From Pseudomonas sp. MYb118 (GTDB lineage Bacteria > Pseudomonadota > Gammaproteobacteria > Pseudomonadales > Pseudomonadaceae), in contig NZ_JBFRXN010000002.1 of the NCBI RefSeq assembly GCF_040947875.1, positions 2,728,001 through 2,792,000 on the forward strand: a stretch of DNA of 64,000 nucleotides. The letters are read 5' to 3'. A program made the position numbers and the translations under genes. Within the stretch, counting starts at the first letter, position 1. Every line of letters starts with the position of its first letter. The notes under the pieces are model-generated. The model saw only the letters and a list, made by a program, of their open reading frames with translations, ran no database searches and had not been told where the DNA came from. Positions 25,497-34,426 of the stretch are shown here, piece by piece.

Positions 25497-25548
25497 TGAA
25501 CCTCCGCAGGTTTCAGGTTTATTTGAAATTTCCTTGAGCAGAAAAACC

Positions 25549-27741
25549 ATGACTCCCTTGCCCGCACCGCTGCGCTGGCTCTACTCCCTCGACTGGCGTC
25601 GCGGTTTCTTCGACTGGGCGCGCAGTGATGGCGTGACCTGGGTCTACATCTTCAAGGTGTTGCTGGCTGCGTTCCTCACCCTGTGGCTGGCGATGCGCCT
25701 GGAACTGCCGCAGCCGCGCACGGCGATGATCACCGTGTTCATCGTCATGCAGCCCCAGAGCGGCCAGGTGTTCGCCAAGAGTTTCTATCGTTTCCTTGGC
25801 ACCCTGGCGGGGTCGGCGGTGATGGTGGCGCTGATCGCCCTGTTCGCGCAGAACACCGAGTTGTTTCTCGGCTCGCTGGCGATCTGGGTCGGCATCTGCA
25901 CGGCGGGCGCGGCGCGTTATCGCAACTTCCGCGCCTATGGTTTCGTCCTGGCCGGTTACACCGCGGCGATGGTTGGCCTGCCGGCCCTGGCGCATCCGGA
26001 CGGCGCGTTCATGGCCGCCGTGTGGCGCGTGCTGGAAATTTCCCTGGGGATTCTCTGCGCCACCGTGGTCAGCGCCGCGATCCTGCCGCAGACCGCCAGC
26101 GCGGCGATGCGCAACGCCTTGTACCAGCGCTTTGGCGTGTTCGCCCTGTTCGTCACCGATGGCTTGCGCGGTCGCAGCCAGCGCGAGGCATTCGAAGCGG
26201 GCAACGTGCGTTTCAGTGCTGAGGCGGTGGGCCTGGAAGGGCTGCGCAGCGTCACTGTGTTCGAAGACCCGCACATGCGCCGGCGCAATGGTCGGCTGAG
26301 CCGCCTGAACAGCGAATTCATGGGCCTGACCACACGCTTCAACGCCTTGCACCAGTTGCTCGAACGCCTGCGCGCCAGCGCCGCGGATCACGTGGTGGCG
26401 GCGATCAAGCCCGGTTTGCAGGACCTCGCCGAAGTACTCGACGGCTTCAGTGGTCGCGCCTTGACCAGCCCGGATGCGGCGCGCCTGGTGCTGGCCATGG
26501 CCACCTACAAGGAAGCGTTGCCGGCGCGGGTGCGCAGCCTGCGGGCGACCTTCCAGGAACGCGACCCGAGCGATGCCGACCTGCTGGATTTCCACACCGC
26601 CTACGAATTGCTTTATCGCTTTGTCGACGACCTGCACGGTTATGCACAGACCCACGCCTCCCTGGCCGATCACCGCCATGAGCGCGAGCAGTGGGACGAG
26701 CCGTTCACCCCGCAGACCAACTGGATGGCCTCGGCGGCGTCGGGCATTCGCGCGGCGTTCATCCTGGTGGTGCTGGGCAGTTACTGGGTGGCGACGGCCT
26801 GGCCGAGCGGGGCGACCATGACCCTGATCGCCGCGGCCACGGTGGGTTTGTCCGCCGCTACGCCGAACCCCAAACGCATGGCGTTCCAGATGGCCTGCGG
26901 CACCTTCCTCGGGGCATTGATCGGTTTCGTCGAGATGTTTTTCATCTTCCCGTGGATCGACGGTTTTCCCCTGCTGTGCGTGATGTTGGCGCCGGTGATC
27001 GTGCTCGGTTCGTTCCTGACCTCGCGCCCGCAATATGTCGGCGTGGGCCTGGGCCTGCTGATTTTTTTCAGCACCGGCTCGGTGCCCGACAACCTGACCA
27101 TCTATAACCCCTACACCTTCATCAACGACTACATCGCCATGGTCCTCGGCATGCTGGTCTGTGCCGCCGCCGGGGCGATCATCATGCCGCCCAACAGCCG
27201 CTGGTTGTGGCGGCGCCTGGAGCAAGACCTGCGTGAGCAAGTGGTGTATGCCATCAGCGGAAAGCTCAAGGGCCTGGCGTCGAGTTTTGAAAGCCGCACC
27301 CGCGACCTGCTGCACCAGGCCTACGGTTTTGCCGCCGGCCAGCCGCAGGTGCAGCGCGAGTTGCTGCGCTGGATGTTCGTGGTGCTGGAGGTCGGCCACG
27401 CGATCATCGAGTTGCGCAAGGAGCAGGCGATCCTGCCGGTGCACCCGGCCTATGCCGAGTCGCAGCCATGGCGCCAGGCGATCCGGGTGATGGGCCGTTC
27501 GCTGGTGCGGCTGTTCCTGCAACCGAGCGCGAGCAACCTGGAACGCGGCCTGGTCGCGGTGGACCACGCCATCAGTCGCGTGCAAGCCACCGACGAACCC
27601 TTCGCCCCGCACTTCGACACCTCGGCCCTGCGCCGGGTCAAGAGCTACCTGCACTTCATCCGCAGTTCCCTGCTCGACCCGCAATCGCCGCTCGCCGCCT
27701 ACGTGAAAACCTCACCGCAAGGACTTGCCCATGCCTCGTGA
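25549..27741 (+). CDS. FUSC-family (AaeB-like) aromatic-acid efflux pump subunit
   Basis: The 730-residue inner-membrane protein has two blocks of membrane helices (about residues 30-175 and 385-530), each in an FUSC-type arrangement. They are joined by a soluble segment (about 190-370) and followed by a soluble C-terminal domain. The stretch PRTAMITVFIVMQPQSGQVFAKSFYR is the recognised FUSC/AaeB signature. AaeB exports hydroxybenzoic and related acids. The ATG at 25549 is preferred; a TTG at 25534 is possible. The stop codon overlaps the following small gene. Confidence 0.87.
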   Translation: MTPLPAPLRWLYSLDWRRGFFDWARSDGVTWVYIFKVLLAAFLTLWLAMRLELPQPRTAMITVFIVMQPQSGQVFAKSFYRFLGTLAGSAVMVALIALFAQNTELFLGSLAIWVGICTAGAARYRNFRAYGFVLAGYTAAMVGLPALAHPDGAFMAAVWRVLEISLGILCATVVSAAILPQTASAAMRNALYQRFGVFALFVTDGLRGRSQREAFEAGNVRFSAEAVGLEGLRSVTVFEDPHMRRRNGRLSRLNSEFMGLTTRFNALHQLLERLRASAADHVVAAIKPGLQDLAEVLDGFSGRALTSPDAARLVLAMATYKEALPARVRSLRATFQERDPSDADLLDFHTAYELLYRFVDDLHGYAQTHASLADHRHEREQWDEPFTPQTNWMASAASGIRAAFILVVLGSYWVATAWPSGATMTLIAAATVGLSAATPNPKRMAFQMACGTFLGALIGFVEMFFIFPWIDGFPLLCVMLAPVIVLGSFLTSRPQYVGVGLGLLIFFSTGSVPDNLTIYNPYTFINDYIAMVLGMLVCAAAGAIIMPPNSRWLWRRLEQDLREQVVYAISGKLKGLASSFESRTRDLLHQAYGFAAGQPQVQRELLRWMFVVLEVGHAIIELRKEQAILPVHPAYAESQPWRQAIRVMGRSLVRLFLQPSASNLERGLVAVDHAISRVQATDEPFAPHFDTSALRRVKSYLHFIRSSLLDPQSPLAAYVKTSPQGLAHAS

Positions 27742-27931
27742 AATCGCTTTCCACGGCGTGTACATGCCGACCATGACGCTGATGTTTCTGATCGCCGCGG
27801 TCGTGGCCTGGGCGCTGGACCGCTTCCTGTCCGGGTTCGACCTGTACCGCTTCTTCTGGCACCCGGCGCTGTTGCGCCTGAGTCTATTTACCTGTCTGTT
27901 CGGCGCGCTGGCGCTGACTGTCTACCGTTGA
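27731..27931 (+). CDS. DUF1656 (AaeX-like) small membrane protein
   Basis: This 66-residue protein has two membrane helices (MPTMTLMFLIAAVVAWALDRFL and LLRLSLFTCLFGALALTVY) separated by YRFFWHP, the standard DUF1656/AaeX layout. Genes of this family nearly always sit between FUSC and HlyD-type genes of aromatic-acid efflux operons. Its function is unknown. The ATG at 27731 overlaps the pump gene by 11 bp and follows AAGGAC. Confidence 0.87.
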   Translation: MPREIAFHGVYMPTMTLMFLIAAVVAWALDRFLSGFDLYRFFWHPALLRLSLFTCLFGALALTVYR

Positions 27932-27938
27932 GGTCCCG

Positions 27939-28790
27939 ATGAAAAAGCTTTTCAGCCTGCTCGCCACCCTGCTGGTACTGGCCCTCGCGCTGTGGGTCGG
28001 GCGGACCCTGTGGGAGCACTACATGAACACGCCCTGGACCCGTGATGGCCGGGTGCGCGCCGACATCATCAACGTCGCGGCCGACGTCACCGGTGAGGTG
28101 GTCGACGTGCCGGTGCGCGACAACCAGCTGGTGAAGAAGGGCGACCTGCTGATGCGCATCGACCCCGAGCATTACCGCCTGGCGGTCAAGCAGGCGCAGT
28201 CGCTGGTGGCGTCACGCAAGGCCACCTGGGAAATGCGCAAGGTCAACGCCCATCGCCGCGCCGACCTGGACAACCTGGTGATCTCCCGGGAAAACCGCGA
28301 CGACGCCAGCAACATCGCCGACTCGGCCCTGGCCGATTACCAGCATGCGCAGGCACAACTGGAAGCGGCCGAACTCAACCTCAAGCGCACCGAAGTGCGG
28401 GCGGCGGTGGACGGCTACGTGACCAACCTCAACGTCCATCGCGGTGACTACGCGCGCATCGGCGAAGCGAAAATGGCCGTGGTCGACATGAACTCGTTCT
28501 GGGTCTACGGCTTCTTCGAGGAAACCAAGCTGCCGCACGTGCGCGTTGGCGACAAGGCCGACATGCAACTGATGAGTGGCGAAGTGCTCAAGGGCCACGT
28601 GGAGAGCATTTCCCGCGGGATCTACGACCGCGACAACCCGGAAAGCCGCGAGCTGATCGCCGACGTCAACCCGACGTTCAACTGGGTGCGGCTGGCGCAG
28701 CGGGTGCCGGTGCGCATTCACATTGATGAAGTGCCCGAGGGTGTGCTGCTGGCGGCGGGGATTACCTGCACGGTGATCGTCAACGAATAA
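27939..28790 (+). CDS. HlyD/AaeA-type membrane fusion protein
   Basis: The 283-residue adaptor has one N-terminal membrane anchor (LFSLLATLLVLALALWVGRTLW), a split lipoyl domain (GEVVDVPVRDNQLVKKGDLL and VDGYVTNLNVHRGDYARIGE) around a short helical hairpin, and a beta-barrel domain (FWVYGFFEETKLPHVRVGD). It joins the FUSC pump in the inner membrane to the outer-membrane channel. It begins 7 bp after DUF1656, completing the operon. The gene ends 4 bp before the end of the convergent NTF2-like gene. Confidence 0.9.
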   Translation: MKKLFSLLATLLVLALALWVGRTLWEHYMNTPWTRDGRVRADIINVAADVTGEVVDVPVRDNQLVKKGDLLMRIDPEHYRLAVKQAQSLVASRKATWEMRKVNAHRRADLDNLVISRENRDDASNIADSALADYQHAQAQLEAAELNLKRTEVRAAVDGYVTNLNVHRGDYARIGEAKMAVVDMNSFWVYGFFEETKLPHVRVGDKADMQLMSGEVLKGHVESISRGIYDRDNPESRELIADVNPTFNWVRLAQRVPVRIHIDEVPEGVLLAAGITCTVIVNE

Positions 28791-28793
28791 GCC

Positions 28794-29183
28794 TTAACAG
28801 AACGTCTCGTGCAGGTGCCGCCAGAGAATCCGGCCCTGCACCCGCTCGAACACCACCGTCGAGCGGCGATCGGAATGCAGGCCGGTGGCATCGGTCTGCT
28901 GCTCGCGGTAACTGACGGTCGCGCCGCCATCGTGCAGGGCAATGCCACACAACTCGCTCAGCTCGATGCGAAAACCGAGCTTCTTGCCGCCGGCCAGCAG
29001 GAACAACTCGTTCAGCGCGGCAAAATCCAGTTGCCGGCCCAATGGCGAGACCATGGAAAACTGCGGTGAGAAACGGCTGAGCAGACGCTCGAGTTCGGCA
29101 GCGTCGCGTTCCTCGGCCAGCCATTGCTCGATGAGCACGTGGGCCTGGATCACCTCTTCGAAGTAGTCGGTGTAGTCGGTCAT
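28794..29183 (-). CDS. NTF2-like (DUF4440-type) small protein
   Basis: The start at 29183 (MTDYTDYFEEVIQAHVLIEQ) is preceded by AGGAA; a longer frame only translates REP sequence. The 129-residue product has an N-terminal helix pair (AERDAAELERLLSRF) and a curved beta-sheet core (FSMVSPLGRQLDF; TVSYREQQTD; RSTVVFERVQGRILWRHLHE), which fits the SnoaL/DUF4440 fold. No catalytic residues are evident. Function unknown. Confidence 0.7.
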   Translation of the reverse strand: MTDYTDYFEEVIQAHVLIEQWLAEERDAAELERLLSRFSPQFSMVSPLGRQLDFAALNELFLLAGGKKLGFRIELSELCGIALHDGGATVSYREQQTDATGLHSDRRSTVVFERVQGRILWRHLHETFC

Positions 29184-29222
29184 GCTGTATTCCTGAGATT
29201 CTTTGGTGTCTGTACCGCCGCC

Positions 29223-29313
29223 ATCGCGGGCAAGCCCGCTCCCACAAGGTTCAGTGGTGTTTACATATTTTGTGGGCAAACCACCTCCCTGTAGGAGCGA
29301 GCTTGCTCGCGAT
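29223..29313. repeat. REPIN of two different REP subtypes
   Basis: A GGGCAAGCCCGC-type unit in inverse orientation (29223-29248) is paired with a GGAGCGAGCTTGCTCGC unit (29289-29313). The two arms belong to different subtypes, so this may be two independent singlets rather than one mobile REPIN. Confidence 0.8.
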
Positions 29314-29328
29314 GGCGTCAACTCGGTC

Positions 29329-30153
29329 TCAAAGCTGCCCCCGCAACCCAAACCGCTTCATCAACGCCGACTCCAGCAACCCCTTGGGCAAGAGCCCTGC
29401 CATCAACGGCAACGCCCGGCTGCCGTTGCCCAGGCGCACCAGCCGTGGTGGCTTGCCCTGCTGCACCGCCTTGAGCACCCCGGCGGCGAACTCGCTGGCC
29501 GGGGTCGGTTTGTCCTGGGAGGCCTTGGCCCGGGCACGGATGCCTTCGCGCAAGGCGAACCACGGCGATTGCTCGCTGATCAACTGCTCGGCCTCCTGCC
29601 CGGCATTCTTGGCGAAACTCGACGCGATCGCCCCCGGTTGCACTTCCATCACCCGCACGCCGAACGGCGCCAGTTCCATGCGCAGGGCATCGCTCAAGGC
29701 ATGCACCGCCGCCTTGGAGGCGCAATAGGCGCCGGCGAACGGTGTGACCAGCACCCCCGAGACACTGCCGATGTTCACCACCATGCCCTTGGCCCGGCGC
29801 AGCACCGGAAAAAACGCGCGGGTCACGCCGACGATGGCGAACACGTTGGTTTCGAACTGGCGCTGCATGGCCGCCACGCCGCCGTCCAGCAACGGCCCCA
29901 TGGCGCCGTAGCCGGCGTTGTTGATCAGCAGGTCGAGGCCGCCGTGCTGCTGGTTGATCTGCTCGGCCAATTGCTCGAGCGCCTGACCGTCGTTGACGTC
30001 CAGTTGCACGGCGTTAAACCCCGCCGTCATCAGCGCCGCCACATCATCGGGCTTGCGCGCGGTCGCCCAGACCTTGAAGCCTGCGGCCTTGAACACATCG
30101 GCCAGGGCGCGGCCAATGCCGCTGGAACAACCGGTAATCAACGCAACAGGCAT
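29329..30153 (-). CDS. short-chain dehydrogenase/reductase
   Basis: The 274-residue classical SDR has the cofactor motif TGCSSGIG (residues 8-15), NNAG near residue 79 and the catalytic Ser-Tyr-Lys set (GSVSGVLVTPFAGAYCASK). The substrate is unknown. Start chosen at MPVALITGCSSG with AAGGACC upstream; the longer frame to 30414 overlaps the gene behind it. It is downstream of, and probably co-transcribed with, the gene at 30185 (31-bp gap). Confidence 0.87.
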   Translation of the reverse strand: MPVALITGCSSGIGRALADVFKAAGFKVWATARKPDDVAALMTAGFNAVQLDVNDGQALEQLAEQINQQHGGLDLLINNAGYGAMGPLLDGGVAAMQRQFETNVFAIVGVTRAFFPVLRRAKGMVVNIGSVSGVLVTPFAGAYCASKAAVHALSDALRMELAPFGVRVMEVQPGAIASSFAKNAGQEAEQLISEQSPWFALREGIRARAKASQDKPTPASEFAAGVLKAVQQGKPPRLVRLGNGSRALPLMAGLLPKGLLESALMKRFGLRGQL

Positions 30154-30184
30154 GGCGCGGTCCTTGTGCAAGAAGAAGGAAAAG

Positions 30185-30664
30185 TCAGTCGGAGAAACTG
30201 CCCTGCAAATGCTCGGCGCGAAACTCCAGGGTTTGCGGGCGATAGCCAGGGCGCAGCGGCGGCATCGGCAGGCAGTCTTCCCAGTTCGCCCCGGCCTGCA
30301 ACTCGCCGGGGCCCCGGTAGCGTGGCGCCGTGTACTGGTTGTCGGCCAGGTTGACCGTGTCGCCCGGCGCATAGGCGGCAACGCGCCAACGCAATTCGGT
30401 GAGCGGCACGTCATTGCCGTTGTTCATGGTCAATTGCAGCGGACGATCCGCCGGGCACTGATCCGGCGCGTAGGTGATACGCAACTCCAGGCGCGCCAGC
30501 TGCTTGACCTCGCGGTTGTCCATCCAGATCACCCAGGTCGCCACCAGGCCCAGGCCAATCACCGCGGCCACCGAAACGGGCAGGGCCTTGGCCGGGTAAC
30601 GCACCAGCAGAATCAACCAGGTGATGACCAGCAGGACGCCGATGAACATGTCGTGCAACCTCAT
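30185..30664 (-). CDS. conserved hypothetical membrane protein, 159 aa
   Basis: The protein has two N-terminal membrane helices (MFIGVLLVITWLILLV; VSVAAVIGLGLVATWVIW) followed by a roughly 105-residue soluble beta-rich part (LELRITYAPDQCPADRPLQL; ELRWRVAAYAPGDTV) that contains two cysteines. Similar proteins in Pseudomonas are sometimes labelled multidrug transporter without support; a single small protein of this kind is not a pump. The ATG at 30664 is used, although the upstream ribosome site is weak. Confidence 0.65.
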   Translation of the reverse strand: MRLHDMFIGVLLVITWLILLVRYPAKALPVSVAAVIGLGLVATWVIWMDNREVKQLARLELRITYAPDQCPADRPLQLTMNNGNDVPLTELRWRVAAYAPGDTVNLADNQYTAPRYRGPGELQAGANWEDCLPMPPLRPGYRPQTLEFRAEHLQGSFSD

Positions 30665-30742
30665 GAGCAGAGGAGAGCATCCTACCTAAGCGCGGGGGCG
30701 GTTGGCGATGGGCTTGGATTTTGCGAGGCCTGTGGCGGCCTC

Positions 30743-30813
30743 TTCGCGGGCGAGCCCGCTCCCACATTTTGCCCGTGCACACCGAACCCTGTGGGAGCGG
30801 GCTTGCCCGCGAA
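30743..30813. repeat. REPIN (GGGCTTGCCCGC subtype)
   Basis: Two GC-rich REP arms, TTCGCGGGCGAGCCCGCTCC and GGAGCGGGCTTGCCCGCGAA, face each other with a short spacer. They lie between the 3' end of the alginate operon and the divergent 30185 gene. Confidence 0.85.
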
Positions 30814-30845
30814 GAGGCCAGTACAGTCAACAAAGATCCAAAGAA

Positions 30846-30903
30846 AAAAGCCCCCACCCAACCCACTGCGGATAGGGGACGCAGTGGGCTGGAAGGGGGC
30901 TTC
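30846..30903 (-). terminator. terminator of the alginate operon
   Basis: A long two-part hairpin follows the algA stop on the minus strand: outer stem AAGCCCCC / GGGGGCTT and inner stem CCCACTGC / GCAGTGGG, ending in a run of T on the minus strand. It begins about 15 bp beyond the stop codon. Confidence 0.88.
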
Positions 30904-30917
30904 AAACTGCCAGATGC

Positions 30918-32369
30918 TTACTGCGCGATGGTTTTTACCGACACGCCGCGTTCGATCGGGGTGGACCGGCCGTAGATATCTTCAAAACGCTCGATATCGT
31001 CTTCGCCCAGGTAGCTGCCCGATTGCACCTCGATGATTTCCAGCGGGATCTTGCCCGGGTTGCGCAGGCGGTGCACCGACGCGATCGGGATGTAGGTCGA
31101 CTGGTTTTCGGTGAGCAGGAACACGTTTTCGTCGCAGGTCACTTCGGCGGTGCCGCTGACCACGATCCAGTGTTCGGCGCGGTGGTGGTGCATTTGCAGG
31201 GACAGGCAGGCACCCGGCTTGACCGAGATGTGCTTGACCTGGAAGCGGCCGCCCATGTCCACCGAGTCATAGGAACCCCACGGACGGTACACTTCGCAGT
31301 GGTTCTGGGTTTCGCTGCGGCCCTGCTCGTTGAGGGTGTTGACCATCTGTTTCACGCCCTGGACCTTGTCCTTGTGCGCAATCATCATGGCGTCCTTGGT
31401 TTCGACCACCACGATGTTTTCCAGGCCGATCACCGACACCAGTTTGCCGTTGCCGTGGATCATGCAGTTCTTGCTGTCCTGCACCACCACGTCGCCCTTG
31501 GTGACGTTGCCGTCGGCGTCTTTCTCGTTCACTTCCCACAGCGACGACCAGCAACCGACATCGCTCCAGCCGGCGGTCAGCGGCACGACGCAGGCGCGCT
31601 GGGTTTTTTCCATCACCGAGTAGTCGATGGAGTTGTCCGGGCAGCAGGCGAAGGTGGCTTCGTCGATCATCACGGTATCGACGTCCTGTTCGCTGCGCTC
31701 GAGGGTCAGCAGGCAGTTGTCGTAGATGTCCGGATCGTGTTTTTTCAGTTCTTCGAGGAAACGGCTGGCGCGGAACAGGAACATGCCGCTGTTCCAGAAG
31801 TAGCCGCCGGACTGGACGTACTCGGTGGCGCGTTTGACGTCCGGTTTTTCCACGAAGTGAGAGACGCGGCTGACGCCTTCGGGCAGCAGCGAATCGTTGG
31901 CCGACTTGATGTAGCCGTAGCCGGTTTCCGGTTTGGTGGCCGGCACGCCGAACAGCACCATTTCGCCGTTCTCAGCCGCGACGGTGGCCAGGGCCAGGGC
32001 ACGTTGCAGGGCTTTCTGGTCTTCCAGCACGTGGTCGGCCGGCAGCACCAGCATCAACTCGTCACGGCCTTCGTTGACCAGCATCATCGCGGTCAGGGCG
32101 ACCGCTGGCGCGGTGTTGCGGCCGAACGGTTCCATGAGGATGCGCTGGGTATCCAGTTTACGAGCGGCGAGCTGCTCGTTGACGATGAACCGGTGGTCCT
32201 TGTTGCAGACCACGATCGGGGTGTCCATGCCTTCGAACACCAGGCGCTCCAGGGTTTGCTGGAACAGGGTGTGTTCGCCGGTCAGGGCCAGGAACTGTTT
32301 AGGGAACTGCTTACGGGAAAGCGGCCAAAGACGTGAGCCGCTACCACCTGACAAGATCACCGGAATCAT
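30918..32369 (-). CDS. algA: bifunctional mannose-6-phosphate isomerase / mannose-1-phosphate guanylyltransferase
   Basis: The 483-residue cytosolic enzyme catalyses the first and third steps of GDP-mannose synthesis for alginate. The N-terminal nucleotidyltransferase domain has MIPVILSGGSGSRLWPLSRK and the FVEKPD motif near residue 175. The C-terminal cupin-type isomerase domain has YRPWGSYDSVD and MHHHRAEHWIVVSG with metal-binding histidines. It is the last gene of the alginate operon, separated from algF by a REPIN-bearing gap of 186 bp, and followed by the operon terminator. Confidence 0.97.
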   Translation of the reverse strand: MIPVILSGGSGSRLWPLSRKQFPKQFLALTGEHTLFQQTLERLVFEGMDTPIVVCNKDHRFIVNEQLAARKLDTQRILMEPFGRNTAPAVALTAMMLVNEGRDELMLVLPADHVLEDQKALQRALALATVAAENGEMVLFGVPATKPETGYGYIKSANDSLLPEGVSRVSHFVEKPDVKRATEYVQSGGYFWNSGMFLFRASRFLEELKKHDPDIYDNCLLTLERSEQDVDTVMIDEATFACCPDNSIDYSVMEKTQRACVVPLTAGWSDVGCWSSLWEVNEKDADGNVTKGDVVVQDSKNCMIHGNGKLVSVIGLENIVVVETKDAMMIAHKDKVQGVKQMVNTLNEQGRSETQNHCEVYRPWGSYDSVDMGGRFQVKHISVKPGACLSLQMHHHRAEHWIVVSGTAEVTCDENVFLLTENQSTYIPIASVHRLRNPGKIPLEIIEVQSGSYLGEDDIERFEDIYGRSTPIERGVSVKTIAQ

Positions 32370-32463
32370 GTTGTTACTCCTTGAAAATCGAATGGGTCAG
32401 AGCACGAACGTTGTGTCGTTTCACTCTTGTTTTTGTTTCATACCCGACCTGACTCCGAGGTTC

Positions 32464-32531
32464 CTGTAGGAGCTGGCTTGCCAGCGATGGCGGTCTCAAG
32501 GGCCTCATCGCGAGCAAGCTCGCTCCTACAG
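32464..32531. repeat. REPIN between algF and algA
   Basis: A GGAGCTGGCTTGCCAGC unit and an inverse GCGAGCAAGCTCGCTCC unit lie 20 bp apart. They occupy the gap between the last two genes of the alginate operon. Confidence 0.88.
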
Positions 32532-32555
32532 GGCGGTGTCAGTCGGAAAAATTGA

Positions 32556-33224
32556 TCAGCGCGTCGACACCGGGCGCTTGACCCACACTGGCGACAGGCT
32601 GCTGCCATTGCCGGTGACGTACAGAACGGCAGCTTCACCGCGCTCCAGCGCCACTGGCTTCACATCGCCGACTTTCGTTGCACCATCGTACAGCGCCAGG
32701 CTGACTTTCACCGGGTTGATTTCACGCTCGCCACGGCCCTTGGCGGCCACGGACGGCACCACTTCGGTCTTGCCATCGGCGGTTTTCAGGGTCAGGGCCT
32801 TGTCGCTGAGGTTCTGTACGCGAACCAGGGACTTCTGCTTGTTCTTGAACGGCGGCTCTTCGATCAGTTGTGGCGCGCCGCTGGCGTTGTTGACCAGCGT
32901 GTAATAATGGTCGCCGGCCAGTTTCACCGGCAGGGACTGGCTGCCGACCTTGGCGCTGTAGTCACCGCCCGGCATGAAGCTGAAGTCAGTGCTGGCCAGT
33001 GGCGCTACGTCGCTCAGGTTGGTGCTGCCGACGGTCGCGCTGACTTCGGCGTTGCTGGCGTTGTAGACCCGCACGAAGGTCGAGCCTTTGGGTGCGGTCG
33101 GACCGTAGAGTGCCGAGTCGCCGGCGGCGAAGGCATTCATCGACAGCACGCTGAAGGTCGCGGCCAAAGCGACTGCCTTCAAGGAGTCAGCGGCGAGACG
33201 ACGCGGAGTAGTAGTGAAAGTCAT
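32556..33224 (-). CDS. algF: alginate O-acetyltransferase complex protein AlgF
   Basis: This periplasmic protein of 222 residues is needed for O-acetylation of alginate and works with AlgI and AlgJ. It has a signal peptide ending at SMNAFA-AGDSAL and an all-beta body with two similar halves (TFVRVYNASNAEVSATVGST; LVRVQNLSDKALTLKTADG). No enzyme motif is known; it is thought to be an adaptor. AGAGAGG precedes the ATG and algJ ends 16 bp upstream. Confidence 0.95.
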   Translation of the reverse strand: MTFTTTPRRLAADSLKAVALAATFSVLSMNAFAAGDSALYGPTAPKGSTFVRVYNASNAEVSATVGSTNLSDVAPLASTDFSFMPGGDYSAKVGSQSLPVKLAGDHYYTLVNNASGAPQLIEEPPFKNKQKSLVRVQNLSDKALTLKTADGKTEVVPSVAAKGRGEREINPVKVSLALYDGATKVGDVKPVALERGEAAVLYVTGNGSSLSPVWVKRPVSTR

Positions 33225-33239
33225 GGGAATACCTCTCTT

Positions 33240-34415
33240 TCAGTTTTGCGCCCGATCGGGCGTCTCGGATTTAGTGTTTACAGCTACGTTTTGCTGGCGA
33301 GCGCCGGCTTCTTTGAGCGCTGCGACCCACTGCGGGTCGGCGTCGCCGATTTCGTTGTTGACGGGCAGATAACGTTCAGGAAACTCCCAGATCAGCACCT
33401 GGGGCGGGCTGTTCTTGAAAGCGTCGCTCTTGAGATAGCTGAGCATCGGCAGGATCGGGCCATGGCCGTCTTCGGCGTAATTGACCACGTCGCTGTTCAG
33501 TGCCTGCTTGAGTGCCCCGACGAAGTTCCAGTTGGGGTTGGCGCTGTAGCTGGTGCCGATCAGGGTCACCGGTACTTCGGTATTGGCGAACAGGGCGTCG
33601 TCGCCGCTGGCCTGGCCGCCTGCGGCCACGGTGTTGCGTTTTTGCAGGGGCTCGGTGGCCGGCATCATGTTTTCGAACAACGGGTCCAGCGGCAGGAACA
33701 GGCGCAGGTCACCCTTGTGGATCACGGTCTGTGCAGGCTCGGTGACAAAACGCTGGGGCTCGCCTCTCAGCGGGGTTTTTTCTGCGATGGTCCTGGCCAG
33801 GGTCTCGGCGGCAATCTGCGCGCCTTCCGGGGTCCAGTGGGTGTCGGTACGCAGGAACACTTGCTGGCCGTCCAGCTTGCCTTTCTGCAACGGGATCAGC
33901 AGGTCCGGGGCGAGGATCTTGTCGGCGGCGACACGGGCGTGGAAGTCCTCGTACAGGTTGGCGTGGATGCTCGAAGGCTTCACTTCACCCAGGTGTTCCG
34001 GATACAGGCGGGTCTTGGCCGGCACGATCGCCATGACCAGTTTCACGCCTTTGTTTTTCAGCTCCTGGCGCACGCCTTCGACCAGCGCGTAGTTGCCTTG
34101 CAGGTTCAGTTCTTCGTTGACGATCGGGTTGAACTCTTCATCGCTGTACAACCACTGGTCGCGGCCGAGCACCACGCCCGGACGACCTTCGTTGAACAGC
34201 TTGAAATCCAGCGCTGCCCAGAGGTTGGTGCCCAGGCGCTTGATCGGGAACTCGTCGTCGTAGTGAGTTTCGACGGCCTTGGCCCAGCGGCCATTGAGCA
34301 CCGTCGCGTCGGCGTTGGTGCTGAAACCGAAGAAGCTGCGCACCGACCACAGGCCCAGGACCATCAAGGTCACCATGAACAGGGCGATGTAGAAAATGCG
34401 TAATGAGCGGGTCAT
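33240..34415 (-). CDS. algJ: alginate O-acetyltransferase AlgJ
   Basis: The 391-residue membrane-anchored periplasmic enzyme has an uncleaved N-terminal helix (FYIALFMVTLMVLGLWSV) and an SGNH-hydrolase-like (ALGX/AlgJ) domain. The catalytic Asp191 and His193 (RTDTHWTPEG) and the Ser region GTSYS (287-291) are present. AlgJ takes acetyl groups delivered by AlgI and passes them on for mannuronate acetylation. It is homologous to AlgX in the same operon. Ribosome site GAGGGATC. Confidence 0.96.
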   Translation of the reverse strand: MTRSLRIFYIALFMVTLMVLGLWSVRSFFGFSTNADATVLNGRWAKAVETHYDDEFPIKRLGTNLWAALDFKLFNEGRPGVVLGRDQWLYSDEEFNPIVNEELNLQGNYALVEGVRQELKNKGVKLVMAIVPAKTRLYPEHLGEVKPSSIHANLYEDFHARVAADKILAPDLLIPLQKGKLDGQQVFLRTDTHWTPEGAQIAAETLARTIAEKTPLRGEPQRFVTEPAQTVIHKGDLRLFLPLDPLFENMMPATEPLQKRNTVAAGGQASGDDALFANTEVPVTLIGTSYSANPNWNFVGALKQALNSDVVNYAEDGHGPILPMLSYLKSDAFKNSPPQVLIWEFPERYLPVNNEIGDADPQWVAALKEAGARQQNVAVNTKSETPDRAQN

Positions 34416-34426
34416 GGTCAGATCCC

